NCBI GenBank assembly: GCA_964400125.1
Contig: CAYNSR010000009.1
Location: 44,187-108,186, forward strand
DNA: 64,000 nt
Source: Micavibrio sp964400125
GTDB lineage: Bacteria; Pseudomonadota; Alphaproteobacteria; Micavibrionales; Micavibrionaceae
Direction of reading: 5' to 3'
Positions within the stretch are counted from its first letter, which is position 1. Each line of letters opens with the position of its first letter. The notes under the pieces were generated by a model. That model ran no database searches. It was not told the origin of the DNA and saw only the letters and a program-made list of their open reading frames with translations. The position numbers and the translations under genes were made by a program. This document shows positions 16,707 through 25,432 of the stretch, in pieces.

Positions 16707-17806
16707 AACTGACGCCGACACTCAGCCTCTATCTGGCCCGGCTTTATGCCGGAAATTTTCTGGGGATCGGGGCGATTTTGCTGGGGATCGTCTATCTGTT
16801 TGATACGGTCGAATTGCTGCGGCGGGCGAGCAAGCGCGCCGATGTGCCGCTTTCGCTGGTGCTGGAAATGGGCCTGTATAAATTGCCCGAAGTCGGGCAG
16901 ATCATCCTGCCTTTTGCCGTCCTGTTCAGCGCCATTTTCTCTTTCTGGGTTCTGGGCCGTCGTCATGAGCTGGTGGTGGTGCGTGCGGCGGGGTTTTCCG
17001 TCTGGCAGTTTCTGGCTCCGGTCATGGGCGTGGCAGGGTTGATCGGGATACTGCAAATGGGCGCGATCAATCCGGTGGGGGCGGTGATGCTGGCGAAATA
17101 TGAAACGCTGGAATCCGAACATCTGATGGTCGGAGAAAAGGATCTGGTGACGTTGTTCGACCGGGGCTTGTGGTTGCGCCAGATGTTGCCGGGAAATCAG
17201 GGTTATGTCGTCCTGCACGCCGAAAAAATCATTCTTCCCACATGGGAGATGAAAGGGGTGATGGCGTTGTTTTTCGGGGCGGACGACGCCTTCGAAAAAA
17301 GGATCGACGCGGGCGGCGCCCGCCTGCAGGGTGGCGAGTGGGTGTTTGAAGGCGCGCTGGTGCATCAGCCGAGGCAGGGCGTTGAAAGCCATCCCAGCCT
17401 GACCTTGCCGACCAGCCTGACACCGGATGATATCGAAGAAAGTTTCGCCTCGCCCATGGCGCATTCCTTCTGGCGTCTACCATCTTATATCAAGACCTTA
17501 AGTCAGGCCGGGTTTGACGCGACCAGACTGAGGATTCATTTTCATGCCCTGCTCGCCCAACCGGTCCTGTTTGCGGCGATGATCTTGCTGGCGGCGGCGG
17601 TCAGTTTGCGGCCACAGCGGTTCCAGCATACTTTTGCGCTGATGGCGAGCGGTGTGCTGATGGGGTTTTTAGTCTTTTTTATCTCCAGTTTTTTGCAGGC
17701 TCTGGGCGCTTCGCAGCAAATTCCGGTCCTGCTGGCGGCATGGTCGCCTTCCGTGGTGACCCTGTTGCTCGGGGTGGCGGTGATCCTTGGCCTGGAAGAT
17801 GGATAA
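16703..17806 (+). CDS. lptG: Lipopolysaccharide export permease LptG
   Basis: 367 aa from MKLTPTLSLYLARLYAGNF. The ATG overlaps the lptF stop as ATGA, which decides the start against an upstream in-frame codon at 16679. Same plan as LptF: three helices, a periplasmic beta domain (about 135-265), three helices. Signature LPEVGQIILPFAVLFSAIFSFWVLGRRHELVVVRAAGFSVW. It forms a heterodimer with LptF in the LPS transport bridge. Confidence 0.94.
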   Translation: MKLTPTLSLYLARLYAGNFLGIGAILLGIVYLFDTVELLRRASKRADVPLSLVLEMGLYKLPEVGQIILPFAVLFSAIFSFWVLGRRHELVVVRAAGFSVWQFLAPVMGVAGLIGILQMGAINPVGAVMLAKYETLESEHLMVGEKDLVTLFDRGLWLRQMLPGNQGYVVLHAEKIILPTWEMKGVMALFFGADDAFEKRIDAGGARLQGGEWVFEGALVHQPRQGVESHPSLTLPTSLTPDDIEESFASPMAHSFWRLPSYIKTLSQAGFDATRLRIHFHALLAQPVLFAAMILLAAAVSLRPQRFQHTFALMASGVLMGFLVFFISSFLQALGASQQIPVLLAAWSPSVVTLLLGVAVILGLEDG

Positions 17807-17973
17807 GGGTTGAAATCCATTGTGGCCCGGATTGATTTTTGCACGGGGCGCAGCCATGATGGGGGAATCGGACGGGCGGCGATTTCCGGGGGCTTCTCCT
17901 TGATTTTCCAGAACCTTTTGATGATCTGCGTTAACGAAGTTGTAAATCGGACATGATTTACTGGGAAGGCAGA

Positions 17974-18828
17974 ATGACTTTCACACGGGCATCCAGAATG
18001 CGGGGACACAAAAGAGTGGTAAAAGAATTTTCCGGCCATGGCGTTTTTCAGATCGGCGGCACCCGTGCGGGCGGTTTCCGGCTTTCCATTCTGGCTTTGC
18101 TGCTCTGTACCGGGCTGGCGGGATGCGCGACGGCTCCGGCGGGTGGCGAGGATATCGCTGATCCGTTTCAGGGTGTGAACCGTGCCGTTTTTGCCTTCAA
18201 CGATGTTGCCGATCAGGCGGTAATCCGTCCGGCGGCAAAGGGATATCGCGCGGTCGTGCCCCAGCCGGCACGCAATGGTCTGCGTAACTTTCTCCGGAAC
18301 CTGAAATCACCCGTAACCTTCGTGAACGAGGTGTTGCAGGGCGACATGAGCGGCGCGGGAGATGTCCTGACGCGCACGGCGGTCAACACGTTCGTCGGTG
18401 CGGGCGGTCTTTTCGATGTGGCAGCGGCTGAAGGTTATCCGTATCAGCGCGAAGATTTCGGCCAGACTTTGGCGGTCTGGGGCGTGGATCACGGCCCGTA
18501 TCTGGTTCTTCCCCTGATGGGCCCGTCTTCGGCGCGGGATGGTACGGGGTTGCTGGTCGATATGTTCTTTGATCCGCTGAACTGGTATTTCTACAATGTG
18601 CGGCCTGAAAACGAGGGTTGGCAATATGCCCGCTTTGCCGCAGAGGGGCTTGTCAAGCGCGAGGAATTGCTGGACGCGCTGGATGATTTGCGCCGCAATT
18701 CTTTCGATTACTACACCGCGATGCGCAGCGCCTATGCCCAGCGCCGGGAGGCCGAGGTTCGGGATCAGGTCGGCGGCGGGTCCTTGGGCGCTATGGCCGC
18801 CATACCTGATTATACGGATGAGGAATAA
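17974..18828 (+). CDS. mlaA: Outer-membrane lipoprotein MlaA (VacJ)
   Basis: 284 aa from MTFTRASRMRGH, chosen for GGGAAGG a few bases upstream; an ATG at 17953 is also in frame. A long basic N-region leads to a lipoprotein signal (LSILALLLCTGLAGC). The MlaA core is clear: DPFQGVNRAVFAFNDVADQAVIRPAAKGYRAV, then VRNGLRNFL-type and GQTLAVWGVDHGPYLVLPLMGPSSARDGTG. MlaA removes mislocalised phospholipids from the outer leaflet and hands them to MlaC, which is encoded next. The MlaFEDB transporter is not in the window. Confidence 0.92.
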   Translation: MTFTRASRMRGHKRVVKEFSGHGVFQIGGTRAGGFRLSILALLLCTGLAGCATAPAGGEDIADPFQGVNRAVFAFNDVADQAVIRPAAKGYRAVVPQPARNGLRNFLRNLKSPVTFVNEVLQGDMSGAGDVLTRTAVNTFVGAGGLFDVAAAEGYPYQREDFGQTLAVWGVDHGPYLVLPLMGPSSARDGTGLLVDMFFDPLNWYFYNVRPENEGWQYARFAAEGLVKREELLDALDDLRRNSFDYYTAMRSAYAQRREAEVRDQVGGGSLGAMAAIPDYTDEE

Positions 18829-18850
18829 AAATCCGTTTTCGTAATAACGG

Positions 18851-18877
18851 GCCGGGTCAGGGCACCCGGCCTTTTTC
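18851..18877 (+). terminator. Intrinsic terminator after mlaA
   Basis: GCCGGGT (18851-18857) pairs with ACCCGGC (18864-18870), followed by CTTTTTC. Confidence 0.75.
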
Positions 18878-18970
18878 TTTGCATGCCACAGAAAAGTCGC
18901 GAAGCTTGCCTATAATGTTCTTGTCGGAGTAGAAAAATTGTCACGAAAATATTTCAAGGGGTCTGGTTTC

Positions 18971-19663
18971 ATGCGGTCCGGTTTTAAAAGCCTTCTTTTG
19001 GCAAGTGCCGTTGCTGGTGGTTTTGTTCTGGCGGGCGAAAGGCCGTCCGGCGCGGCCGGGTTGGCGGATATGTCGCGGAGTGGAGCATCGCCGTCGTTTG
19101 TTGTGCATGTCACCGCATCCGCCGAAAAGGGGAGCCAGGTTCAGGTTGGGGCGCAGAATTTTGTGAATTCCATGGCGCGCCGTGCGCTCGATTTTCTCGG
19201 CAACGCGCAGCAGACGCAGAACCAGAAAACGGAATCGTTCCGCCGTTTGCTGGAAGACAATTACGACATGGAAACGATCGGGCGCTTCACTCTCGGGCGT
19301 TACTGGAAAACCGCTACGCCGCAACAGCGCACCGAATATCAGAAGCTCTTCAAAAAACGCGTCGTTGAGATGTATTCGCAGCGTTTTTCGGAATACAAGG
19401 GCCAGAAATTCGAAGTTGTTTCCGCCCGGGCGGAGGGTGAAAACGATACCATCGTAACCTCGAAAATCATTCCCGTGGACGGGTCGCCGCAAGTCGTTGT
19501 GGACTGGCGCGTGCGTTACAAGGATGGACGTTACCGCGTCGTTGATGTGATCGTCGAAGGAGTCAGCATGTCGGTCACGCAACGTTCCGATTTCTCCTCC
19601 GTTATCCAGCAGGGCGGTGGGGATGTTCAGGTGCTGATCGATCACCTGAAACGCAACATCTGA
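18971..19663 (+). CDS. mlaC: Phospholipid-binding periplasmic protein MlaC
   Basis: 230 aa from MRSGFKSLLLASAVAGGFVL, with AAGGGG about 10 bases upstream. A TTG start at 18938 would add 11 residues before the signal peptide. The mature protein has the MlaC/Ttg2D pattern: VNSMARRALDFL, FRRLLEDNYDMETIGRFTLGRYWKTATPQQRTEYQKLF, then VVDWRVRYKDGRYRVVDVIVEGVSMSVTQRSDFSSVIQ. It carries phospholipid between MlaA and the inner-membrane Mla complex. A TATAAT at 18911 may be its -10 box. It is separated from mlaA by a terminator, so transcription is probably independent. Confidence 0.92.
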   Translation: MRSGFKSLLLASAVAGGFVLAGERPSGAAGLADMSRSGASPSFVVHVTASAEKGSQVQVGAQNFVNSMARRALDFLGNAQQTQNQKTESFRRLLEDNYDMETIGRFTLGRYWKTATPQQRTEYQKLFKKRVVEMYSQRFSEYKGQKFEVVSARAEGENDTIVTSKIIPVDGSPQVVVDWRVRYKDGRYRVVDVIVEGVSMSVTQRSDFSSVIQQGGGDVQVLIDHLKRNI

Positions 19664-19681
19664 ATTTTCTTCATGCGCAAG

Positions 19682-19709
19682 AAAAAACCGGCTATGCGCC
19701 GGTTTTTTT
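19682..19709 (+). terminator. Intrinsic terminator after mlaC
   Basis: AAAAAACCGGC (19682-19692) pairs with GCCGGTTTTTTT (19698-19709) around TATGC. It can act for mlaC and, in reverse, for the convergent DotA-like gene. Confidence 0.85.
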
Positions 19710-19727
19710 GTTTTCCATCACCAGTAT

Positions 19728-22466
19728 TTACTTTTTCTGCATCTGGCTCAATGCAGCAGCGCCGCCCGCGCTCACCTGGTTGGTGATAATCTGGCTCTGG
19801 CCGTAGACGGTGCTGATCAGGCTGTCCGGGGCGTCTTTGGCCAGTTCGCCGAAGCCGTCAACGCTTGAGCCGACCCAGCGCATCATGTTATTCGGGATCA
19901 GGTAGACCAGCTTGAACGAGGCCTGCGCCATCATGTAGACGATGATGACGTAGATCACCGTGAAGAATAACTGGTCGATTCCACCACGAACGAATTCCAT
20001 GGCCCCGACCTCGCCGGCCGGGACGCTGGAGGCATCGGTGACATCAAATCCGGTAACGTTGGAGACCACCAGTTCGAAGATCTGGTTCAAAACCTGAACC
20101 TGCGCCGCGAAAATGGTAATGGAAGCAATCAGGCCGAAGATGGTCAGGATGGGCCGCAGGAAGATTTCGAAAATCAGGAAATATCCGCTCATCGCCATGT
20201 CCCCCGGCAGACCTTCGCCATCGATCCGGATATGGGCAAGCGCCCAGAGCGGCAGGCCGACCATGGCCTCGAAAAGGGCCTTCACCCATCCACCGACCTG
20301 AAAGAAGAAATAAACAAAGGGCATGAACGGAATGACATAGTACAGGATAAACCCGATCGAAATCGTCAGCATGCCGATGGTTGTGGCCATGCCAGCCAGC
20401 GCCTTGATGATGACGGGCGGGCCGTCGACATTGGCCAGCAATTTCGTTAACCCGGCCCCCGCCGAACCGATGGCACCGATGGCGAGCGTGGCAATGGCAT
20501 GGTCGAGCAGGTATTTCCCGGCTGAGGTCAACTGGGCGAGCGGGTGGACATCGGTATTGGCACGCATGTTGTAGAGCCCCTGGGTGCCGAAGAACAGGTT
20601 AACGATATCTATGAAAGAGTTCTTGCTGCTTTCTTTTTGCACGGGGCCTGTGGCCACATCGAATTCGCTGAAGAATATGTTGTTCCAACTGCTATAGGCA
20701 TCATTCAGCACGACGGCGATGGGCCAGTCCTTGCCATCCATCTTGATGACTCCATCTGACAGATAGGGCACGAAGAGCGTGTCTCCCGTGGTACCCTGAT
20801 CCATTTTGGCTTTTTCTTCCGCCACAAATTTCATGACTTCCGGCCATTGGGTAACGGTGGGCAGATTGGCGGCGGCGGAAATCAGCGCGCCGTTGAGCTG
20901 GGCGATCTTGTTGTACCAGATACCCGCCCCGCCCCATCCGAGATTGTTCAGGTCGATCATCCATTTTGGATTGGCGATAGCTTGCGCGACGGCGGCGGGG
21001 ATGACCGTGGTCAGGCGGTCGTCCCACCACCCGAGGATCTGGTTTCGCGCATGATCGTTCGGCATCATGCCGGTATAGCCGTCTTGGTCGTAACTGACAG
21101 CCATGATATTGGTTGCGGCCTCACGAAAGAAAGCCTGCGGCTGGCCGGACGGGGCCGGGAGATTTGGCGGGGCTGCGGGCGGGTTGAGGGCCAGCCCCAC
21201 GGCCGGGTCGATATTGCGCCAGGGATTGCGGATGAATTGTTCGTAATACGCATCCTGAAGGGCAACGGAGCCGTCCTCTGTCAGGTCGGTGGGTTTAAAG
21301 GTGATTTGGCCGCAATAGGGCCTGACGCCGCCGATAGCGCCATCGTGTTTGCTGGGGCTGGCGGCATCATATTCCCCGAAGGTGATCACGACGGGGCCGT
21401 TGTCAAAAAAGGCCAGCGCCGCCGTCCAGTTGTTGGACAGAAGCGGGCTGCGGAACGGGGCGGTGTTTTTGACGAGAAAGGCCTCAATATTGATATCTCT
21501 TTGGCGCTTGTAGGCTTGATGACAGGTGGCCAGAACCGTGTAATAGCGCAACAGCTCGTTCGGTTTGGGTTTTTGCGGGTCTGCGACAAGGCGGGTGGTG
21601 AGGATGGTGCCGTCCTTGTCATATGTCGCCATAACGGCCTGCGTTGCGCTGGCGGCGACCAGAACATCGACAAAGCGGATCCAGCCATTGGTGGCGAGGG
21701 ATGAGCCCCATTTCGCGATGTGGAGGGTCAGCATCTGCGCCCCGTTGAAGCCCATGGACATCGGGATCAGGAGCGCCAGCGCCACGACCATGCGGATCGG
21801 TGCCCAGACATGATTGTAGCGGCGGCCAAAAGGCGTTCCGGTCTGGGCCGTTTCCACGGCGATGGCAACGGCGTAATACATGAAAATCAGCAGGCCGATG
21901 ACCGCTACGCCGAGGCTGTAGAACATCAACATGTCATGGAATGCCGTGTGGTAGGGGAAGGGGTATGGTCCCTCGGCCATGGTCGATCCATAACAAAGGA
22001 TATTTTGCTGGACGCAGGATTGGTAAATAGGCGTTCCGAAAACACGATCCAGCAACATAAAGGCAATATCGTGATTTGGGTTTGGCGTGATAAAGAATTG
22101 GCCAAGGCCGACCGGAATGGCCGCGTGCGCCGTATGTAAAAACAGGGACAGGCCCAGCAGGAACAATTGCATCATCAGCAAGGCCCCGCCCAGCAGGATC
22201 AGCGCGAAAATGGCAATCTGGTCGATATTGTTTCTGGTGAATTTCAGGTTGCGCCCCGCCTCCAGCAAGACCATGACGACGCCGAAGCGGCCCATGTTCT
22301 GGTAGTTCAGATAGGCATGGTTGGCGGGCAGCAGGCGCGCCGCCGCGAAAATCTGCGCGATATAGAAGGCGACATGGCCGAAACCGGAGCCGAACAACGC
22401 CCTGACCTGCGGCAGGATGCGCGGCATCAGGGTATAGCCCAGAAATTGCTTGGTCGTTACTTTCAT
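19728..22466 (-). CDS. DotA/TraY-family membrane protein, paralogue 1
   Basis: 912 aa. Hydrophobic segments cluster near the N-terminus (IDQIAIFALILLGGALLMMQL, about 82-112; YSLGVAVIGLLIFMYYAVAIA, about 190-212; VWAPIRMVVALALLIPMSM) and in the last third. A large polar domain lies at about 260-640. The C-terminal part holds the DotA/TraY hallmark: YYVIPFMPFVYFF, then FEAMVGLPLWALAHIRIDGEGLPGDMA and FLRPILTIFGLIA. An N-terminal NHDIAFMLLDRVFG also matches. DotA and TraY are polytopic inner-membrane parts of type IVB secretion and IncI conjugation. Two paralogues follow upstream on the same strand; no other dot/icm gene is seen. Confidence 0.8.
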   Translation of the reverse strand: MKVTTKQFLGYTLMPRILPQVRALFGSGFGHVAFYIAQIFAAARLLPANHAYLNYQNMGRFGVVMVLLEAGRNLKFTRNNIDQIAIFALILLGGALLMMQLFLLGLSLFLHTAHAAIPVGLGQFFITPNPNHDIAFMLLDRVFGTPIYQSCVQQNILCYGSTMAEGPYPFPYHTAFHDMLMFYSLGVAVIGLLIFMYYAVAIAVETAQTGTPFGRRYNHVWAPIRMVVALALLIPMSMGFNGAQMLTLHIAKWGSSLATNGWIRFVDVLVAASATQAVMATYDKDGTILTTRLVADPQKPKPNELLRYYTVLATCHQAYKRQRDINIEAFLVKNTAPFRSPLLSNNWTAALAFFDNGPVVITFGEYDAASPSKHDGAIGGVRPYCGQITFKPTDLTEDGSVALQDAYYEQFIRNPWRNIDPAVGLALNPPAAPPNLPAPSGQPQAFFREAATNIMAVSYDQDGYTGMMPNDHARNQILGWWDDRLTTVIPAAVAQAIANPKWMIDLNNLGWGGAGIWYNKIAQLNGALISAAANLPTVTQWPEVMKFVAEEKAKMDQGTTGDTLFVPYLSDGVIKMDGKDWPIAVVLNDAYSSWNNIFFSEFDVATGPVQKESSKNSFIDIVNLFFGTQGLYNMRANTDVHPLAQLTSAGKYLLDHAIATLAIGAIGSAGAGLTKLLANVDGPPVIIKALAGMATTIGMLTISIGFILYYVIPFMPFVYFFFQVGGWVKALFEAMVGLPLWALAHIRIDGEGLPGDMAMSGYFLIFEIFLRPILTIFGLIASITIFAAQVQVLNQIFELVVSNVTGFDVTDASSVPAGEVGAMEFVRGGIDQLFFTVIYVIIVYMMAQASFKLVYLIPNNMMRWVGSSVDGFGELAKDAPDSLISTVYGQSQIITNQVSAGGAAALSQMQKK

Positions 22467-22590
22467 CTTGCCGCTGTACCCCGCTGTACAGGCGCCGTTA
22501 CAGGCGCATCAATGTTTTTTCCATTGTAACACAGCATCGGGGTAAAAAACCATTTGGCGGCCCCGCCTGCGCAATCTTTAAGAAACCCTG

Positions 22591-22606
22591 AAAACCCCCG
22601 CAGGGG
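22591..22606 (-). terminator. Weak hairpin with T tract after DotA-like paralogue 2
   Basis: On the minus strand, CCCC-TGC-GGGG plus one G is followed by TTTT, just past the stop at 22614. The stem is only four to five pairs, so termination is uncertain. Confidence 0.3.
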
Positions 22607-22613
22607 CGCTTTA

Positions 22614-25373
22614 TCAATCATCCTTACCCCCTTCCGTGCTAAACCGTGTTCTGGTCATTGCCCCGACGGCCCCGCCGATATGCTGGCCGGCGATCTGGGA
22701 ACCGGACAGGATGCTGGCCGACATTTCTCTGCCGGAATCCCTTTGCGTCATTTCGCCGAAGCTCTTCGCGCCGCCGCCCATCCAGCGCAGGATGTGGTTG
22801 GGAATCTGGTCGATCATTTTAAAAGCCGACATGCCGATCATGTAAATGATCACGGCATAAATGATGGTGTAGAACATCTTGTCTGTGGAATTGCGGAAAT
22901 ATTCCGCCGCCCCGACCAGTCCCGGGGCCACGGTTTTCGATACGTTCATATTGAACCCTGAAATATTCGAAACGACGAGATTGAACAGGCCGTTCAGGGT
23001 TCGCGCCAGCGCGTAGAAGACGACAATCGAGGCAATCAGTCCAAAGACCGACAGGATCGGGCGCAGGAAAATATCGATCAGAAGGTAATAGCCGTAGAGA
23101 GACTGGCGGGTCGGAAATCCCTGACCGTCATAGCGCAGATGCGCCAGCGCCCAGAGCGGGACCCCCACCATAGCTTCGAAAATAGTTTTTGCCCATGACA
23201 CCAGCGCAAAGAAAAAATAGATAAAAGGCAGGAATGGCACGACGTAATACAGCATGATACCGACGGACAGCCCGATAAAGGCCACGGTCATGGCGAGGCT
23301 GGCGAATGTGGAGAGCATTGATGCCGTGATGCCCTGCCCGCTCAGGGTTCCGAGCATTCCGGCGGCCGTGCCGGAACCGAAGCTGACGACGGAATTGATC
23401 AGCATCGCCCGGCCAAGCGAGGCCATGCTGGCCAGCGGATGGATATTTTCGTTGGTGCGCAAACTCCAAAGACCCGTCTTTTTGAAAACGGCATCAATCA
23501 TGTTGACAAAAACGCTGGTCGATTCCGCGGGTTTCGTATCCGGGTCGTCCAGCCAGAGTTTGTAGGCTACGTTCAGGGCGCTCAGGATTTCCCTGTCCCG
23601 TTCATCCTCGAGCTCGATTTTTTCCCCATTGGTTAAAAGCGGGTCGAACCGCGTGGCACCGGTGACTTGCGCGTTTTGTTTTGCCTTTTCATCCTGAACC
23701 CATTCCAGAACTTCCGGATAGGACAATACGCGAGGCAGGTTGAAAACGGCGTCGGTGAAGGCCCCGTTATGTTCGGCAATCTTGTTGTACCAGATCGCCG
23801 CCCCCGCCCAGCCATAGGTAGCGGCGGTATTGGTCCAGTCCGTCATCGTCACCATGTCATTATACGCAGTGTCGATGATGGCCGTCAGGGTTGTCCTGTA
23901 GTTGTTTATAACGGTTGTCAATTCTTCTTGTGTCGGGGACACGACCGGTGCGGGGACGGCAACCGCCATGTCCTGTTTTTTTAGTTGCAGGCGGATGATG
24001 CGATCCGGCATATCGCCCCAGCCCCAGTCGGGGTCGGTGGGCATTACCCACGGCGTACGGATAAAATAGATCAGGAAATTATAAGCCATACTGTCGGCAC
24101 CATCATGCCAGTTCCCCGCAGTCGGTTTGACGATGCGTTTGGAGTCCAGAACAATTTCCCCGCAATAGGGGCTGATGCCGCCCTTGAATTCCTGATACCG
24201 GTCGGGGTTGAAATCGTCGTAATGTCCGAAAACGATATGAATATCGCCCATTCCCGCCCATTCCTGCAGGGTATAAAGCGGCGCGGCAATCCCGGCATTC
24301 ATATATTCGATTAGATCCATGGCGCGCGGGTTGCCCGTGGTTCCGGTCGTGACCGGAGAGGCCGGGGTCGTGTTGGTGCGGACAACATAGGGCTTGATAT
24401 AATTCGGTCCCATGGCCGGAGAATACATGATCCGATAGGCTTCCTTGCAGACGGTGGCCATCATCATGAATTGCATGATGTCGGTCAGCCCCGGATCTTC
24501 GGGCCGCGCGATCAACCTGTCGCGGGCCCCCATGATCGTGTCGGCGCTTGCCATGCTGGTCAGGAAAAAATTCCAGCCATTGGTCGCAAAAGCAGAGCCG
24601 AATTTGGTGACATACAGGGTAATCCACTGCGCGGCATTCAGGTTGTGATTCATCGGCAGCAACAGGCCCAAGGCAATCACGAGGCGCAGCGGTGCCCAGA
24701 CCCGGTGGAAGCGCTTCCCGAAGGGGGTTCCGCTCAGGATGGTTTCAGAAATGATTGTGGCGGCATAATAGCAAAGGATAATCACCGCAACGAGCAACAG
24801 GCCGTAACTGTAAAATGCCAGAATCTCCCCGAGCGCAAGATGGAAGGGGCTGGGGAACGGTCCATCGGACATGTTTGCGGGGTCGATACAGGGGATGTTT
24901 TGTTCGACGCAGGATTCAAAGAAATCGGGAATGCCAAAAATCCGGTCCATCACCATGTAGGAAATATCATTCGTCGGGTCCGGCGAAATGAAAAATCCGG
25001 CAAATGTGGTGGGCAGGGGGATGGATTGGGCTCTGGCGACCTGCACATAGGAACTCAAGGCAAACAGGAGGAATTGAACGACAAGCAAAACCGTTCCGGC
25101 CAGCATAATCAGGAAGATAACCATCTGGTCGATATTGCCGACCCGGGGTTTCAGGTTCATTGCCGCCTGCGCCAGAACATGGCGGATGCCGAATTTTCCG
25201 ATATTGACGGGGTTCAGATAGGCGTGATTCGTGGGTAGCAGGCGGCACATGACAAAAATATTGGCCATGCAGAACGGAATGAATCCAAACCCCTCGCCCG
25301 TAATGGCGCGCACCCGCGGGAGGATCCCGGGGAGGAACGCATAGCCCATAGCTTTACGGAACGTTATCTGCAT
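22614..25373 (-). CDS. DotA/TraY-family membrane protein, paralogue 2
   Basis: 919 aa, same architecture as its neighbours. N-terminal helices include IDQMVIFLIMLAGTVLLVVQFLLFALSSYVQVARAQS; the end resembles a cleaved signal, as in DotA. NDISYMVMDRIFGIPDFF is followed by a long polar middle with a shared CxxxIPC-like region (ESCVEQNIPC). The C-terminal hallmark is FLPFIYFFFALVSWAKTIFEAMVGVPLWALAHLRYDGQGFP, then YYLLIDIFLRPILSVFGLIASI. It matches paralogue 1 strongly at both ends and poorly in the middle, so the exposed domain seems to evolve faster. About 150 bp separate it from paralogue 1 and 60 bp from paralogue 3. Confidence 0.8.
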   Translation of the reverse strand: MQITFRKAMGYAFLPGILPRVRAITGEGFGFIPFCMANIFVMCRLLPTNHAYLNPVNIGKFGIRHVLAQAAMNLKPRVGNIDQMVIFLIMLAGTVLLVVQFLLFALSSYVQVARAQSIPLPTTFAGFFISPDPTNDISYMVMDRIFGIPDFFESCVEQNIPCIDPANMSDGPFPSPFHLALGEILAFYSYGLLLVAVIILCYYAATIISETILSGTPFGKRFHRVWAPLRLVIALGLLLPMNHNLNAAQWITLYVTKFGSAFATNGWNFFLTSMASADTIMGARDRLIARPEDPGLTDIMQFMMMATVCKEAYRIMYSPAMGPNYIKPYVVRTNTTPASPVTTGTTGNPRAMDLIEYMNAGIAAPLYTLQEWAGMGDIHIVFGHYDDFNPDRYQEFKGGISPYCGEIVLDSKRIVKPTAGNWHDGADSMAYNFLIYFIRTPWVMPTDPDWGWGDMPDRIIRLQLKKQDMAVAVPAPVVSPTQEELTTVINNYRTTLTAIIDTAYNDMVTMTDWTNTAATYGWAGAAIWYNKIAEHNGAFTDAVFNLPRVLSYPEVLEWVQDEKAKQNAQVTGATRFDPLLTNGEKIELEDERDREILSALNVAYKLWLDDPDTKPAESTSVFVNMIDAVFKKTGLWSLRTNENIHPLASMASLGRAMLINSVVSFGSGTAAGMLGTLSGQGITASMLSTFASLAMTVAFIGLSVGIMLYYVVPFLPFIYFFFALVSWAKTIFEAMVGVPLWALAHLRYDGQGFPTRQSLYGYYLLIDIFLRPILSVFGLIASIVVFYALARTLNGLFNLVVSNISGFNMNVSKTVAPGLVGAAEYFRNSTDKMFYTIIYAVIIYMIGMSAFKMIDQIPNHILRWMGGGAKSFGEMTQRDSGREMSASILSGSQIAGQHIGGAVGAMTRTRFSTEGGKDD

Positions 25374-25432
25374 ACAAATTCTTTAACCGTTTTCATCGTC
25401 ATGGCCGATCGGGCGGCCCTTGTTTAATCATT